NCBI GenBank assembly: GCA_963828445.1
Contig: CAWHFP010000040.1
Coordinates: 401,432 to 465,431 of the forward strand
DNA: 64,000 bases
Origin: Bog-532 sp963828445
Lineage (GTDB): Bacteria; Actinomycetota; Actinomycetes; Streptosporangiales; Streptosporangiaceae
Reading direction: 5' to 3'
In this document: in pieces, positions 1 through 7,512 of the stretch
How the letters are laid out: the number at the start of each line of letters is the position of its first letter
How positions within the stretch are numbered: position 1 is the first letter of the stretch
Translations under genes and position numbers: made by a program
The notes under the pieces: model-generated
The model's database searches: none
What the model was told of the DNA's origin: nothing
What the model saw: the letters and a program-made list of their open reading frames with translations, nothing else

Positions 1-251
1 GCCTGACCCCCAAGGCCGCGGCCCGGGTGATCCGGTTCGATCGCGCCCGCCGCATGCTGATGCGCCGGGTCGAGTCGGGTGGCGCACCCGCCCTGGCCGA
101 CCTGGCCGCCGCCGGCGGGTACTACGACCAGGCTCACCTGGCCCGGGAGTTCCGCGGCCTGGCCGGCGTCCCGCCCAGCCGGTGGCTGGCCGAGGAGTTC
201 CGAAACGTACAAGTCCACGGCCCGGATGACCAGGCAGGATCGCAGCCATGA
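1..251 (+). CDS. AraC-family transcriptional regulator, C-terminal fragment
   Basis: The gene enters from the left edge and is open from base 3 in its frame; only about 82 residues are present. They form the second helix-turn-helix of an AraC/XylS DNA-binding domain, with the typical run RFDRARRML, then a recognition region GYYDQAHLAREF and a closing GVPPSRWL. The effector domain lies outside the window. The stop at 249-251 sits inside the start region of the following VOC gene, so the two genes are probably one transcript. The target genes cannot be told from this fragment. Confidence 0.85.
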   Translation, partial: LTPKAAARVIRFDRARRMLMRRVESGGAPALADLAAAGGYYDQAHLAREFRGLAGVPPSRWLAEEFRNVQVHGPDDQAGSQP

Positions 252-714
252 GCGAAACGACCCGCGATACGGCAAGCGAAAAACGACCCGCGATACGACA
301 CCCGCACCCCAGGTCTGGCCGACCCTCCGCGCCCGTGACGCCCTGGCGCTGATCAGGTTCCTGGTCGAGGCGTTCGGCTTCGAGGAGACCGTCGTCTACG
401 CCGACGGCGACCAGGTCCACCACGCCCAGCTGTCCTGGCCCGAAGGCGGCGGGATCATGCTCGGCTCGGCCCGCCCGGCCAGCGACGGGGACCAGTGGCC
501 GCTGGCCCCGGGCAGCTTCGGCGCCTACGTGGTCACGGCCCAGCCCGATGACCTGTTCACCAGGGCCACCGCGGCCGGGGCCGAAGTCCTGATGGAATTG
601 CACGACACCGACTACGGCTCCCGGGATTTCGCTGTCCGCGATCCCGAGGGCAATCGCTGGTCCTTCGGCACCTATCGCGGTGAGCCCCGCAAGGACGCCG
701 GCCAGCCCGGCTGA
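226..714 (+). CDS. VOC/glyoxalase-superfamily protein (start region disturbed)
   Basis: The body encodes a single vicinal-oxygen-chelate domain of the PhnB-like kind: WPTLRARDAL near the start, FLVEAFGFEE, then YGSRDFAVRDPEGNRWSFGTY near the end. Substrate is unknown; this subfamily often lacks full metal ligands. The natural start is probably ATG 248, just overlapping the AraC stop, but it is out of frame with the domain. Bases 251-274 are repeated imperfectly at 275-300, and the second copy has five A where the first has three; removing two A would give one open frame of 154 residues starting SETTRDTA. As written, the only in-frame ATG is 226. Confidence 0.75.
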   Translation: MTRQDRSHERNDPRYGKRKTTRDTTPAPQVWPTLRARDALALIRFLVEAFGFEETVVYADGDQVHHAQLSWPEGGGIMLGSARPASDGDQWPLAPGSFGAYVVTAQPDDLFTRATAAGAEVLMELHDTDYGSRDFAVRDPEGNRWSFGTYRGEPRKDAGQPG

Positions 715-756
715 AGCCGTCAAAAACGCGGCCCGAGGCCAGTTTTCGGATAGGCA

Positions 757-805
757 CCGGCCCGGTAACGCAGCCCGAATCAAGCGGCGCGGCGTTACGG
801 GCCGG
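757..805 (+). terminator. Inverted repeat, probable terminator after the VOC gene
   Basis: Two arms, at 757-771 (CCGGCCCGGTAACGC) and 792-805, pair over about 14 bases with one unpaired G and a 20-base loop. The position directly after the VOC gene fits a transcription terminator; no clear T tract follows. Confidence 0.45.
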
Positions 806-966
806 TTGCTGTTGTCCCAGGTAAGTCCCTATTGTAGTAACCGAATGTAGCCAATGACGTCACTCTAAGTGCATGATGGACTATGTGGCGCGGGCGTGTT
901 CTGCTGTACGTGCGCGGCTCAGCCACGAGGCGCGGCCATCAGCGGAATCGCGAGAAAGGTGGGACC

Positions 967-1518
967 ATGCCAACCCGACTTCTCCCCACCACCGGACGAA
1001 TCCTGGTGGGCATCGACGGGTCGCCCGCCTCGGTCGCCGCGGTGCGCTGGGCCGGGCGTGAGGCGCAACTGCGCGGCATGCGGGTCCACGTGGTCTACGT
1101 CCGCGACCGGCGGCTGCCGACCCCGCACTACGCCCCGCAGCCGCGGGCCAGCGAGCCGATGCCCGGCCCGGCCGCGGGGGAGAGGATGCAGGCGGTCGTG
1201 CGCGAGGCCCTCGGGACCCAGCCCCCGGCCGGCGTGCAGATGGAGCTGGCCGACGGCCTGCCCGCCCGGGTGCTCATCGACCGGTCGGTCGGAGCGGAAA
1301 TGCTGGTCCTGGGCAGTGCCCAGCCCAACGGGGCCAGCACCCGCGGCCCGGCCGCCCCGCTGGCCCAGGCCCGGGCTCCGCTCGGTCCGGTCGCCCGGGA
1401 CTGCCTGCACGCCGCACCCTGCCCGGTGGTGGTGGTCCGCTCCAGCGACGCCGACGCCGACGCCCCGCCCGGGCCCGCTCAAGCCGAGCGCACCCGAGCC
1501 GAAGCGGTGCACGTCTGA
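967..1518 (+). CDS. Universal stress protein (UspA family)
   Basis: 183 residues with one Usp domain: a first strand RILVGIDGSPASVAAVRWA and a last strand CPVVVVRS. The nucleotide-binding motif G-x2-G-x9-G(S/T) seen in ATP-binding Usp proteins is stretched and degenerate here (LVLGSAQPNG then PLGPVARDC), so ATP binding is doubtful. ATG 967 is chosen because it has a purine-rich GAAAGGTGG upstream; a further upstream in-frame start at 883 adds only out-of-family sequence. The converging neighbour is an Rv1733c-like membrane protein; both families belong to hypoxia/dormancy regulons in mycobacteria, which hints at a similar stress role here (inference). Confidence 0.85.
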   Translation: MPTRLLPTTGRILVGIDGSPASVAAVRWAGREAQLRGMRVHVVYVRDRRLPTPHYAPQPRASEPMPGPAAGERMQAVVREALGTQPPAGVQMELADGLPARVLIDRSVGAEMLVLGSAQPNGASTRGPAAPLAQARAPLGPVARDCLHAAPCPVVVVRSSDADADAPPGPAQAERTRAEAVHV

Positions 1519-1539
1519 CGGTCAGGCCCGGTGGCGGCG

Positions 1540-2166
1540 TCAGGTCCGGTGGCGGCCGGTCCAGCGCGGCGCGACCGACTGCCACTCGGTGCCCCAGGCC
1601 TTCAGCCGCCGGCGTTCCAGTAGCTGGTGGCTGACGGCCTCGGCGGCCAGCAGGATGGCCAGCAGGCTCAGGCCGACCAGCGTGACCGTCATGAACACGT
1701 TGCCGAGCACCTCGCCCCGCCCGGGCGGCGGATCGGTGAAGTTGCCGGACGCGTCCACGTAGGTCGACACGGTGCTGCCCCTCTTGGCGCCCACCGGGGC
1801 CAGCACGTCCCCGGACCGGGCCCGGCCGTCCGGGGCGGTCCAGCGGGCCGGGACCCAGGCGACCTCGGCCCCCGCGTAGGGGTCGGGCGCGCCGACGGTG
1901 GGGGCGGCGTCCAGCAGCCGGGCCGAGACCACGTGGGTGGCCGCGTTCTGCTGCTGAGCCTGGGACAGGGCGGTGTGGTCGGCCCACTGGCCGGCCAGCA
2001 CGGCGGCGGCGGGGACGACGGTCAGGATCAGCACCAGGATGGTCAGCCGGATGGCCGTTTCCGCCCGGTCGACAGTCCGGCGCAGCGGGTTGCGGTCGCA
2101 ACCCAGCCAGCGGCCTCCGCGGATCAGTCGCTTCCGCAGGCCGCCCAGGGGACGGCAGCTCGTCAC
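1540..2166 (-). CDS. Rv1733c-like two-helix membrane protein
   Basis: 208 residues from GTG 2166, which has GGGAGGAAAG upstream. There is a transmembrane segment around residues 38-60 (LTILVLILTVVPAAAVLA), an extracytoplasmic middle with VPARWTAPDGRARSGDVLAP, and a second transmembrane segment near residues 158-178. The order, the CDRNPLRR entry motif and the conserved W..PDG..R.G stretch match the actinobacterial Rv1733c family, a conserved membrane protein of the DosR regulon in Mycobacterium tuberculosis. Molecular function of the family is unknown. It converges on the universal stress gene, 21 bases away. Confidence 0.75.
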   Translation of the reverse strand: MTSCRPLGGLRKRLIRGGRWLGCDRNPLRRTVDRAETAIRLTILVLILTVVPAAAVLAGQWADHTALSQAQQQNAATHVVSARLLDAAPTVGAPDPYAGAEVAWVPARWTAPDGRARSGDVLAPVGAKRGSTVSTYVDASGNFTDPPPGRGEVLGNVFMTVTLVGLSLLAILLAAEAVSHQLLERRRLKAWGTEWQSVAPRWTGRHRT

Positions 2167-2303
2167 GGCTCTTTCCTCCCGTGCGCGTTCAGCGCTCGTA
2201 TGGAGGACTTTAAGCGCAGTCCGGGACTACCTGGGACAGAACCGGTGATGACCGAGGTCAGCGCCCGGGGCCTGAGCGGGTCAGGGCCCGGGTCGGGACT
2301 GGC

Positions 2304-2699
2304 TCAGGAGGTGGGAACCCGCTGGCCGCGCAGCTCAGGGAAGTTCGCGTCCACCCCGGTGATTCGCATGATCTTCGTGATACCGGGCCTGGCGCCGGTC
2401 AGGCTGAGCCGCCGCCCGGCCGCCCGGGCGGCGGCGGACATGCCGACCAGCGCCCGCAGGCCGCGCGCATCGCAGAACGACACTCCGCTCAGATCCACCG
2501 CCACCGGGCCGCTGCTGCGCTCGATGACCTGGCGCACGTACTCCTGAGCCCCCGGGGCCGTGGCCGCGTCCAGTTCACCGCGGATGACGGCCACCGCGCG
2601 GCCGTCCGGATAGATCCGGTGGGTAAGGCCCAGCGAGGTCGCGGCCGGGTTCTCCGATCCGGCTGGTCCCCACTTGTCCATCGCTGTCCTGTCCATCAC
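2304..2699 (-). CDS. STAS-domain anti-sigma-factor antagonist
   Basis: 131 residues. A STAS domain runs from about residue 27 (VIRGELDAATAPG) to residue 120, with the core VAVDLSGVSFCDARGLRAL. In SpoIIAA-type antagonists the loop after the buried Asp carries a serine that is phosphorylated by the partner anti-sigma kinase; here the loop reads CDARG with no Ser or Thr, so classical phospho-switching at that site is not possible. The start ATG 2699 is preceded by GGAGGGG at good spacing. A HATPase kinase-like protein lies at 14.05 kb, but no linked partner is next to this gene. Confidence 0.85.
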   Translation of the reverse strand: MMDRTAMDKWGPAGSENPAATSLGLTHRIYPDGRAVAVIRGELDAATAPGAQEYVRQVIERSSGPVAVDLSGVSFCDARGLRALVGMSAAARAAGRRLSLTGARPGITKIMRITGVDANFPELRGQRVPTS

Positions 2700-2959
2700 C
2701 GTTGATCCCCTCCCATGTCTGGCTTAGCGCCAGCGACAGGTCACACCCTCCCGAGGGCCGCCGGCCGTAGCCAGTGGCCGATGCCCCCATTGCGGTGAGG
2801 CGATGGTCCTGATCTTCGTGCCAATGCTCGAACCAGCAGCAACAGAAGAGACCGCCAGGTTGAGCAGAAATCCCGATTTTCCTGAATAATTGCCGCGCGC
2901 GCACCCGTTTGTCCATTCTGACACGGGTTCGTGCTGAGGGTTTCTGCGGTTTTGGGCGG

Positions 2960-3289
2960 TCATGACCGGCTTCCGCTGCCCGCAAAGGCCCGTGAGCGGA
3001 TCGCGCCCCGCCGCCGGTGGTACTCGTCAGCGTCGATTTCCCCGGTCGCGTACTGCCGGGCCAGGTTCTCCTCCGGGGTGGCCCGCTGGTGCGGGTCGTT
3101 CGGCCCGGGCGGGCCGGGTGGCGTGCCCGGGCCGCCCGGGCCACCCGGCCCGCCCGGGCCGCTGCGGCCCCGGTGGGCCCAGCTGACCAGGGCCACCACC
3201 GCCCAGATGACCAGCGCCCAGAAGATGATCAGCGCCACACCGAGGCCCCAGGACCACCAGTGCGAGCCCGATCCGAGATACGACCCCAT
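2960..3289 (-). CDS. Small membrane protein with SHOCT domain
   Basis: About 109 residues. One transmembrane helix lies near residues 16-38 (ALIIFWALVIWAVVALV), followed by a Gly/Pro-rich collagen-like spacer (GPGGPGGPGG) and a C-terminal SHOCT motif (EENLARQYATGEIDADEYHRR). SHOCT domains are short C-terminal oligomerisation-type motifs. ATG 3289 is chosen because the AGGAGG at 3298-3303 lies 8 bases upstream of it, too close to the alternative ATG 3295 and GTG 3298. No functional partner is visible. Confidence 0.8.
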   Translation of the reverse strand: MGSYLGSGSHWWSWGLGVALIIFWALVIWAVVALVSWAHRGRSGPGGPGGPGGPGTPPGPPGPNDPHQRATPEENLARQYATGEIDADEYHRRRGAIRSRAFAGSGSRS

Positions 3290-3486
3290 CGCCATCACCT
3301 CCTGTGATCACGATGCCGCCGCGCCCTGAGCCAACCCTGAACGCAAACTGCAGACAACCTCCGGCCCGAGTTTCGCTCATTCACCGTGACCGGCCAGCGC
3401 CGGCCGTACTCCGGTTCCCGCTCCGCTGCCGGCCCGTTCCAGCCGCCCGGTCAGCACCGCGGCCCGGCCCGGCCTCCTGGGCTGGG

Positions 3487-4050
3487 CTAGCCGTCGGTGC
3501 AGGTGGGCCAGTGGTCGGCCGCCCACTGGGGCCAGCTGAGCCAGCCCGCGGGCGGGGCCGGGATCTCACCGCCGCCGAGTTCGGCGGCGTCCGGGACCTG
3601 GAACTGCCGCCGCCAGGCGTCCACCTCGGCCTCGCTCATCGGAAACGTCTGCTGCGGCGCCGTTTCCTGGCGGCGGGCGATGCGGGCCAGCTGGACGTCT
3701 TGGTCCACGGGCAGGTAGACCACCCGGCAGGCGGCCCCGGCCGACCGGGCCAGCCAGCGCAGGGCCGACCGTTCGTCGCGGCCCCAGAGGCCGTAGTCGA
3801 GCACGACGCTGGTCCCCAGCCGCAGCGCCTGCAAGGCGACCGAGATGAGCCGGCCCTCGAGCACCCAGCGCTGGCCGCCGGCCATCGAGTCCCCGAACAG
3901 CGGGATCATCCAGTGATCCGGGGTCAGCCGCAGCGCCCGGTGCTGGGCCGCGAGTTCCCGGGCCCGGGTCGTCTTCCCGGCCGCGGGCAGCCCGACCATC
4001 AGGAACATGGTGGCTTCGGGCGGTGGACCGGAACGCTGCGACTGGGACAT
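3487..4050 (-). CDS. P-loop kinase of the AAA_33 (zeta-toxin/polynucleotide-kinase-like) type
   Basis: 187 residues with Walker A MVGLPAAGKTT at about residues 18-28, a base/substrate region RLTPDHWM, then VVLDYGLWGRDERSALR in the Walker-B-like position and a lid-type RRQE. This pattern is found in small ATP-dependent kinases acting on nucleotides, nucleic-acid ends or antibiotics; the exact substrate cannot be assigned. No antitoxin-like gene precedes it, so a zeta-toxin role is unlikely. AGAGGAGA lies before ATG 4050. The gene is 29 bases upstream of the lipid kinase stop, on the same strand. Confidence 0.75.
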   Translation of the reverse strand: MSQSQRSGPPPEATMFLMVGLPAAGKTTRARELAAQHRALRLTPDHWMIPLFGDSMAGGQRWVLEGRLISVALQALRLGTSVVLDYGLWGRDERSALRWLARSAGAACRVVYLPVDQDVQLARIARRQETAPQQTFPMSEAEVDAWRRQFQVPDAAELGGGEIPAPPAGWLSWPQWAADHWPTCTDG

Positions 4051-4079
4051 GTCTCCTCTGGGCCGGCCGGTGGCTGGGG

Positions 4080-5033
4080 TCAGGGCTTCGGCGTCCGCAC
4101 GATGAGCGATCGGGGCCGGAGGCTGACCACCAGCTCCTTGGCCGGGGCGATGATCTCGCCGTCGGCTTCGCGGGGGAGTTGCTGGTCCGCGGTGATCTCG
4201 ACCTTCCGGGCCCGGTAGCGCTCCAGGCGGTGGTCGTCACGGCGGCTGCGGGTCAGCACCCGGTAGCCGACCCGGATCCAGCCGGGCAGGCTGGCCGGGG
4301 CCAGGATGCCCACGTCGAGCAGGCCGTCGTCGGGCCGGGCGTCCGGCAGCAGCGGGAACCCGCCCGGCAGCAGCCCGGCGTTGCCCACCACCACGCAGCG
4401 GGCCGCCCGCCGCAGCGGCGGCCCGTCGTCGAGCCGGACCGTGAACTGGCTGGGCGCCCCGCTCAGCTGGGCCAGCCCGGCGTGGGCGTAGGCGATCCAG
4501 CCCAGACGCAGCTTGAGCAGCCGCCGGGTCGCCTCCACCACCGCGGCGTCCAGGCCGATGCCGGCCATGGCCGTGAACGGCGTCGTATCGGCCAGCCCCA
4601 GATCCAGCACGGTCTCGTGATCACCGAAGCCGGTGGCCAGGGCCGCCCGCAACCCCCGGGGCACCCGCAGCGTCCGGGCGGCCAGGTTGGCGGTGCCGCG
4701 CGGCACGATGGCCAGCCGGACCCCGGTCCCGGCCAGCACGCTGGCGCAGGCCCGGACCGTGCCGTCACCGCCCACCGCGAACACCAGCTGAGCGCCGGCC
4801 CGGACCGCGTGCCGGGCCAGGCCCTCGCCGTGATCTTCCCGGGTGGTGGGCAGGAACATCGGAGCCCAGCCCCGGGCCAGCGCGGTCGCCCGGCAGGCGT
4901 GCGCGAACCGGTCCGGGTCCCGGACCCGGGTCCGGTTGATCACGAACGCGACGGCCGGAGCGGCGGCCGGTTCCCCGTCCGGGCCGGGCTCCCGCGGGCG
5001 GCGCGCCGCCCCTGTGCCCGCCGGGAGCTCCAT
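4080..5033 (-). CDS. Diacylglycerol/lipid kinase family protein
   Basis: 317 residues from ATG 5033. The N-terminal half has the DAGK catalytic signature FAVGGDGTVRACASVLAGTG and the nucleotide-proximal VPRGTANLAARTL; the C-terminal half has the beta-sandwich GLDVGILAP and EADGEIIAP. Products in this family phosphorylate lipids such as diacylglycerol or undecaprenol-type and phosphatidylinositol precursors. A longer open frame reaching 5114 would overlap the PfpI gene, so ATG 5033 is preferred; a TACACT hexamer 6 bases before it suggests a leaderless mRNA. Confidence 0.85.
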   Translation of the reverse strand: MELPAGTGAARRPREPGPDGEPAAAPAVAFVINRTRVRDPDRFAHACRATALARGWAPMFLPTTREDHGEGLARHAVRAGAQLVFAVGGDGTVRACASVLAGTGVRLAIVPRGTANLAARTLRVPRGLRAALATGFGDHETVLDLGLADTTPFTAMAGIGLDAAVVEATRRLLKLRLGWIAYAHAGLAQLSGAPSQFTVRLDDGPPLRRAARCVVVGNAGLLPGGFPLLPDARPDDGLLDVGILAPASLPGWIRVGYRVLTRSRRDDHRLERYRARKVEITADQQLPREADGEIIAPAKELVVSLRPRSLIVRTPKP

Positions 5034-5049
5034 GCCCGCAGTGTACGGG

Positions 5050-5619
5050 TCAGCCCTTCTGGGCGGCCTGCTGGAATACCTTGACGAATTCCCGGCCGAA
5101 CGCGGGCAGGTCATCGGGCTTACGGCTGGAGACCAGCACGTTCGGCCCGTTGGTGCAGGTCTGCACCTCCCGGTCGACCCAGGTGCCGCCCGCGTTGCGG
5201 ATGTCGGTCTGCAGGCTCGGCCAGGAGGTGAGGGTCCGGCCGCGCACCACGTCCGCCTCGACCAGCGTCCACGGCCCGTGGCAGATCACCGCCACCGGCC
5301 GGCCCGCGGCCACGAACGACTGCAGGAACTTCACGGCGGCCGGCACCGTGCGCAGCTGGTCCGGGTTGGCCACCCCGCCGGGCAGCACCACCCCGGCGTA
5401 GTCGGCCGGGTCCACCTCGTCGACCGCGTGGTCGACGTCGAACGTGTCGGCCTTGTCCAGGTGGTTGAACGCCTGGACCTGCCCGGTCTTGGGGGCCAGC
5501 AGTTCCGGCCGCCCGCCCGCGTCCTGGACGGCCTGCCACGGCGTGGTCAGCTCCACCTGCTCCACACCTTCGTTGGCGGTCAGGAACGCGATCCGCAGGC
5601 CGTTGAGTTCGTTGGCCAT
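5050..5619 (-). CDS. DJ-1/PfpI family protein (glutamine-amidotransferase fold)
   Basis: 189 residues with the nucleophile elbow PVAVICHGPWTL (Cys near residue 111), the loop GVVLPGGVANPDQL and a C-terminal VLVSSRKPDDLPAF, all standard for type-1 PfpI proteins of about 180-190 residues. Members are reported as proteases, general stress proteins or deglycases; the exact reaction is not settled. GAGGAGG sits 7-13 bases before ATG 5619. Stress-related neighbours (Usp at 1 kb) are consistent but not evidence. Confidence 0.9.
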   Translation of the reverse strand: MANELNGLRIAFLTANEGVEQVELTTPWQAVQDAGGRPELLAPKTGQVQAFNHLDKADTFDVDHAVDEVDPADYAGVVLPGGVANPDQLRTVPAAVKFLQSFVAAGRPVAVICHGPWTLVEADVVRGRTLTSWPSLQTDIRNAGGTWVDREVQTCTNGPNVLVSSRKPDDLPAFGREFVKVFQQAAQKG

Positions 5620-5750
5620 AATGCTTCGTCCTCCTCGCTGAGCGTCGGCATCAGGCCCGGGACGCCGCCCCGCCTACCGGCTACGGCGCCCCGGGTCTGT
5701 TCCGGCTTCCCGCGATCGGTGACCCTTAACATCGCTCCGCCCGGCCTCCC

Positions 5751-6203
5751 CTACTGCAGGGGGATCAGCGTCCGGTCGCCGTCCTCGCGGGGACCGAAGA
5801 TCCGCCGCTCCGACTCCTCGATCCGCCGGTCGTTGATGCTGGCCTCGCGCCGGGCCATGAGGCCGTTCTCGTCGAACTCCCACAGCTCGTTGCCGTAGCT
5901 GCGCCACCACTGACCGCCCGCGTCGTGGCACTCGTACTGGAACCGGACGGCAATCCGGTTGGCGTGGAACGCCCACAGTTCCTTGCGCAGGGCGTAGTCC
6001 AGCTCCCGTTCCCACTTGGCGGCCAGGAACTTCACGATCTCGGCCCGGCCGGTGACGAAGCTGTCGCGGTTCCGCCACACCGAGTCCTCGGTGTAGGCCA
6101 GCGACACCCGTTCCGGGTCGCGGGTGTTCCAGGCGTTCTCGGCGGCCTGAACCTTCTGCCGGGCGGTGTCCTCGGTGAACGGGGGCAGCGGAGGACGGCT
6201 CAT
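5751..6203 (-). CDS. NTF2-like protein of the DUF1348 family
   Basis: 150 residues. Key runs are PPFTEDTARQKVQAAENAWNTRD, VSLAYTEDSVWRNR, FLAAKWERELDY and RREASINDRRIEES, all diagnostic of the DUF1348 branch of the SnoaL/NTF2 cone fold. The cavity-forming fold suggests a small-molecule enzyme or binder; function is not established. ATG 6203 has AAAGGAGA upstream and overlaps the TGA of the DUF3054 gene (ATGA), making this the last gene of a four-gene operon. Confidence 0.85.
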   Translation of the reverse strand: MSRPPLPPFTEDTARQKVQAAENAWNTRDPERVSLAYTEDSVWRNRDSFVTGRAEIVKFLAAKWERELDYALRKELWAFHANRIAVRFQYECHDAGGQWWRSYGNELWEFDENGLMARREASINDRRIEESERRIFGPREDGDRTLIPLQ

Positions 6204-6601
6204 GAAGTCTCCTTTGGCCGGGACACGCGGGACCCCGGGAACGCCGGCCGGAAACGGGCCAGCAGCCGCCAGCCCAGCAAAAACAGCCCCAGGAACACCA
6301 GCGCGACCACGATGAACGCCCAGGCCGTGCCCTGCCCGGCCAGCACCCGGAGCGCCATGCCTACCGCCACCGTGCCCAGCCAGGCCGCGACCCCGGACGG
6401 CCACAGCCCGGCCGGGTGGCGCCAGGCTCGCGCGGCCAGCCAGCCCACGGCCAGCCCGGCCAGGAACGGCCACGCCGTGCTGGCCACCCCGGCCACGGCC
6501 TCCCCGTGCCCGTGGTTGGCCCGGCCGATGACCACGAACACCAGCACCACGGCCACGTCCAGCACGGCCGCCCACGCCGCGATCCGGGCCGGTGCCCTCA
6601 C
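6200..6601 (-). CDS. DUF3054 family membrane protein
   Basis: 133 residues from GTG 6601, with four predicted transmembrane helices: AAWAAVLDVAVVLVFVVIG, STAWPFLAGLAVGWL, GVAAWLGTVAVGMALRVL and FIVVALVFLGLFLLGWRLL. The R-x-N-H-G region after helix 1 is typical for DUF3054. GTG 6601 overlaps the upstream TGA (GTGA), so translation is coupled to the dehydrogenase. Function unknown; its position between soluble enzymes of the same operon is odd. Confidence 0.8.
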   Translation of the reverse strand: MRAPARIAAWAAVLDVAVVLVFVVIGRANHGHGEAVAGVASTAWPFLAGLAVGWLAARAWRHPAGLWPSGVAAWLGTVAVGMALRVLAGQGTAWAFIVVALVFLGLFLLGWRLLARFRPAFPGSRVSRPKETS

Positions 6602-7512
6602 GCGGGCACCAGGTTCGGCGGTTCCTGGCCGGCCACGAACGCGGTGATCTGCTCGGCGGCCACCCGCCAGGAACGGTCCAGGGTGCCGTCGGTGGCCCCG
6701 CCCACGTGCGGCAGGATGAGCACCCCCGGCGCGTCCCACAGCGGGTGGTCGGCGGGCAGCGGCTCGGGGTCGGTCACGTCGAGCACGGCCCGTAGCCGTC
6801 CCGAGGTCAGCTCGGCCAGCAGCGCGCCGGTGTCCACCACCGGCCCGCGGGCCACGTTGACCAGCACGGACCGGTCCGGCATCCGGGCCAGGAACGCGGC
6901 GTCGACCAGATGCCGGGTCCCGGCGTTGGACGGGACCATCACCACCACCGCGTCCTGGGTGCCGAGCAGGTCCGGCACCTCGTCGAACGCGCGCACCCCG
7001 GCCCGGGCTGACCGCCCGGTCAGGGTCACGGTGGCGCCGAACGGTTCCGCCATGGCCCGCAGGTGCTGGCCGAGGTCACCCGCGCCCAGCACCAGCAGGC
7101 GCTGGCCGGCCATGGTCTCGGTCTGGTGCTGGTTCCACCGGTGCGCGGCCTGGTCGGCGGCGAACTGCGGCACCTGCCGGTACACCGCCAGCAGCCCGGC
7201 CATGGCCAGCTCGGCGGTGGCCCCGCCGTTGGCGCCGCGGGCGTTGGACAGCAGCACGCCGTCCGGCAGCTTGCCCTCCCACTGCTCGGTGCCCGCGCTG
7301 AGCGTCTGCACCATCCGCAACTTGGGCAGTTCCGGCATGGCCGCCAGCAGCTGGCCGGGGTCGGCGCAGGGGGCCGGCACCACCAGCACCTCGGCCGACG
7401 ACGCCTGCTCCGGCCAGGGCTCACCCGGTGTGTAGCGGACCGCCTGCGCCCACTCCAGCCGGGCCAGCGCCGCCTGGCCTTCCTCGCTGGGGACCAGGAC
7501 TGTCAGCGTCAT
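6598..7512 (-). CDS. D-isomer-specific 2-hydroxyacid dehydrogenase
   Basis: 304 residues. It has a Rossmann motif VLGAGDLGQHLRAM near residue 140, the family arginine in VNVARGPVVDTGAL (about residue 228), the catalytic glutamate in DVTDPEPLP and histidine in LPHVGGAT, so the catalytic triad is intact. It should reduce a 2-keto acid with NAD(P)H; the substrate is unknown. ATG 7512 overlaps the TGA of the zinc dehydrogenase (ATGA), and its own TGA overlaps the DUF3054 GTG. Confidence 0.9.
   Translation of the reverse strand: MTLTVLVPSEEGQAALARLEWAQAVRYTPGEPWPEQASSAEVLVVPAPCADPGQLLAAMPELPKLRMVQTLSAGTEQWEGKLPDGVLLSNARGANGGATAELAMAGLLAVYRQVPQFAADQAAHRWNQHQTETMAGQRLLVLGAGDLGQHLRAMAEPFGATVTLTGRSARAGVRAFDEVPDLLGTQDAVVVMVPSNAGTRHLVDAAFLARMPDRSVLVNVARGPVVDTGALLAELTSGRLRAVLDVTDPEPLPADHPLWDAPGVLILPHVGGATDGTLDRSWRVAAEQITAFVAGQEPPNLVPA

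Noticed and set aside
2724..2963. Minus-strand frame of 79 codons between the STAS and SHOCT genes
   Set aside because: Composition is not biased like real genes in this genome and there is no start signal; left as a 260-base gap.
3487..4050. Zeta-toxin reading of the P-loop kinase
   Set aside because: No epsilon-type antitoxin precedes it; the gene sits between ordinary metabolic genes.
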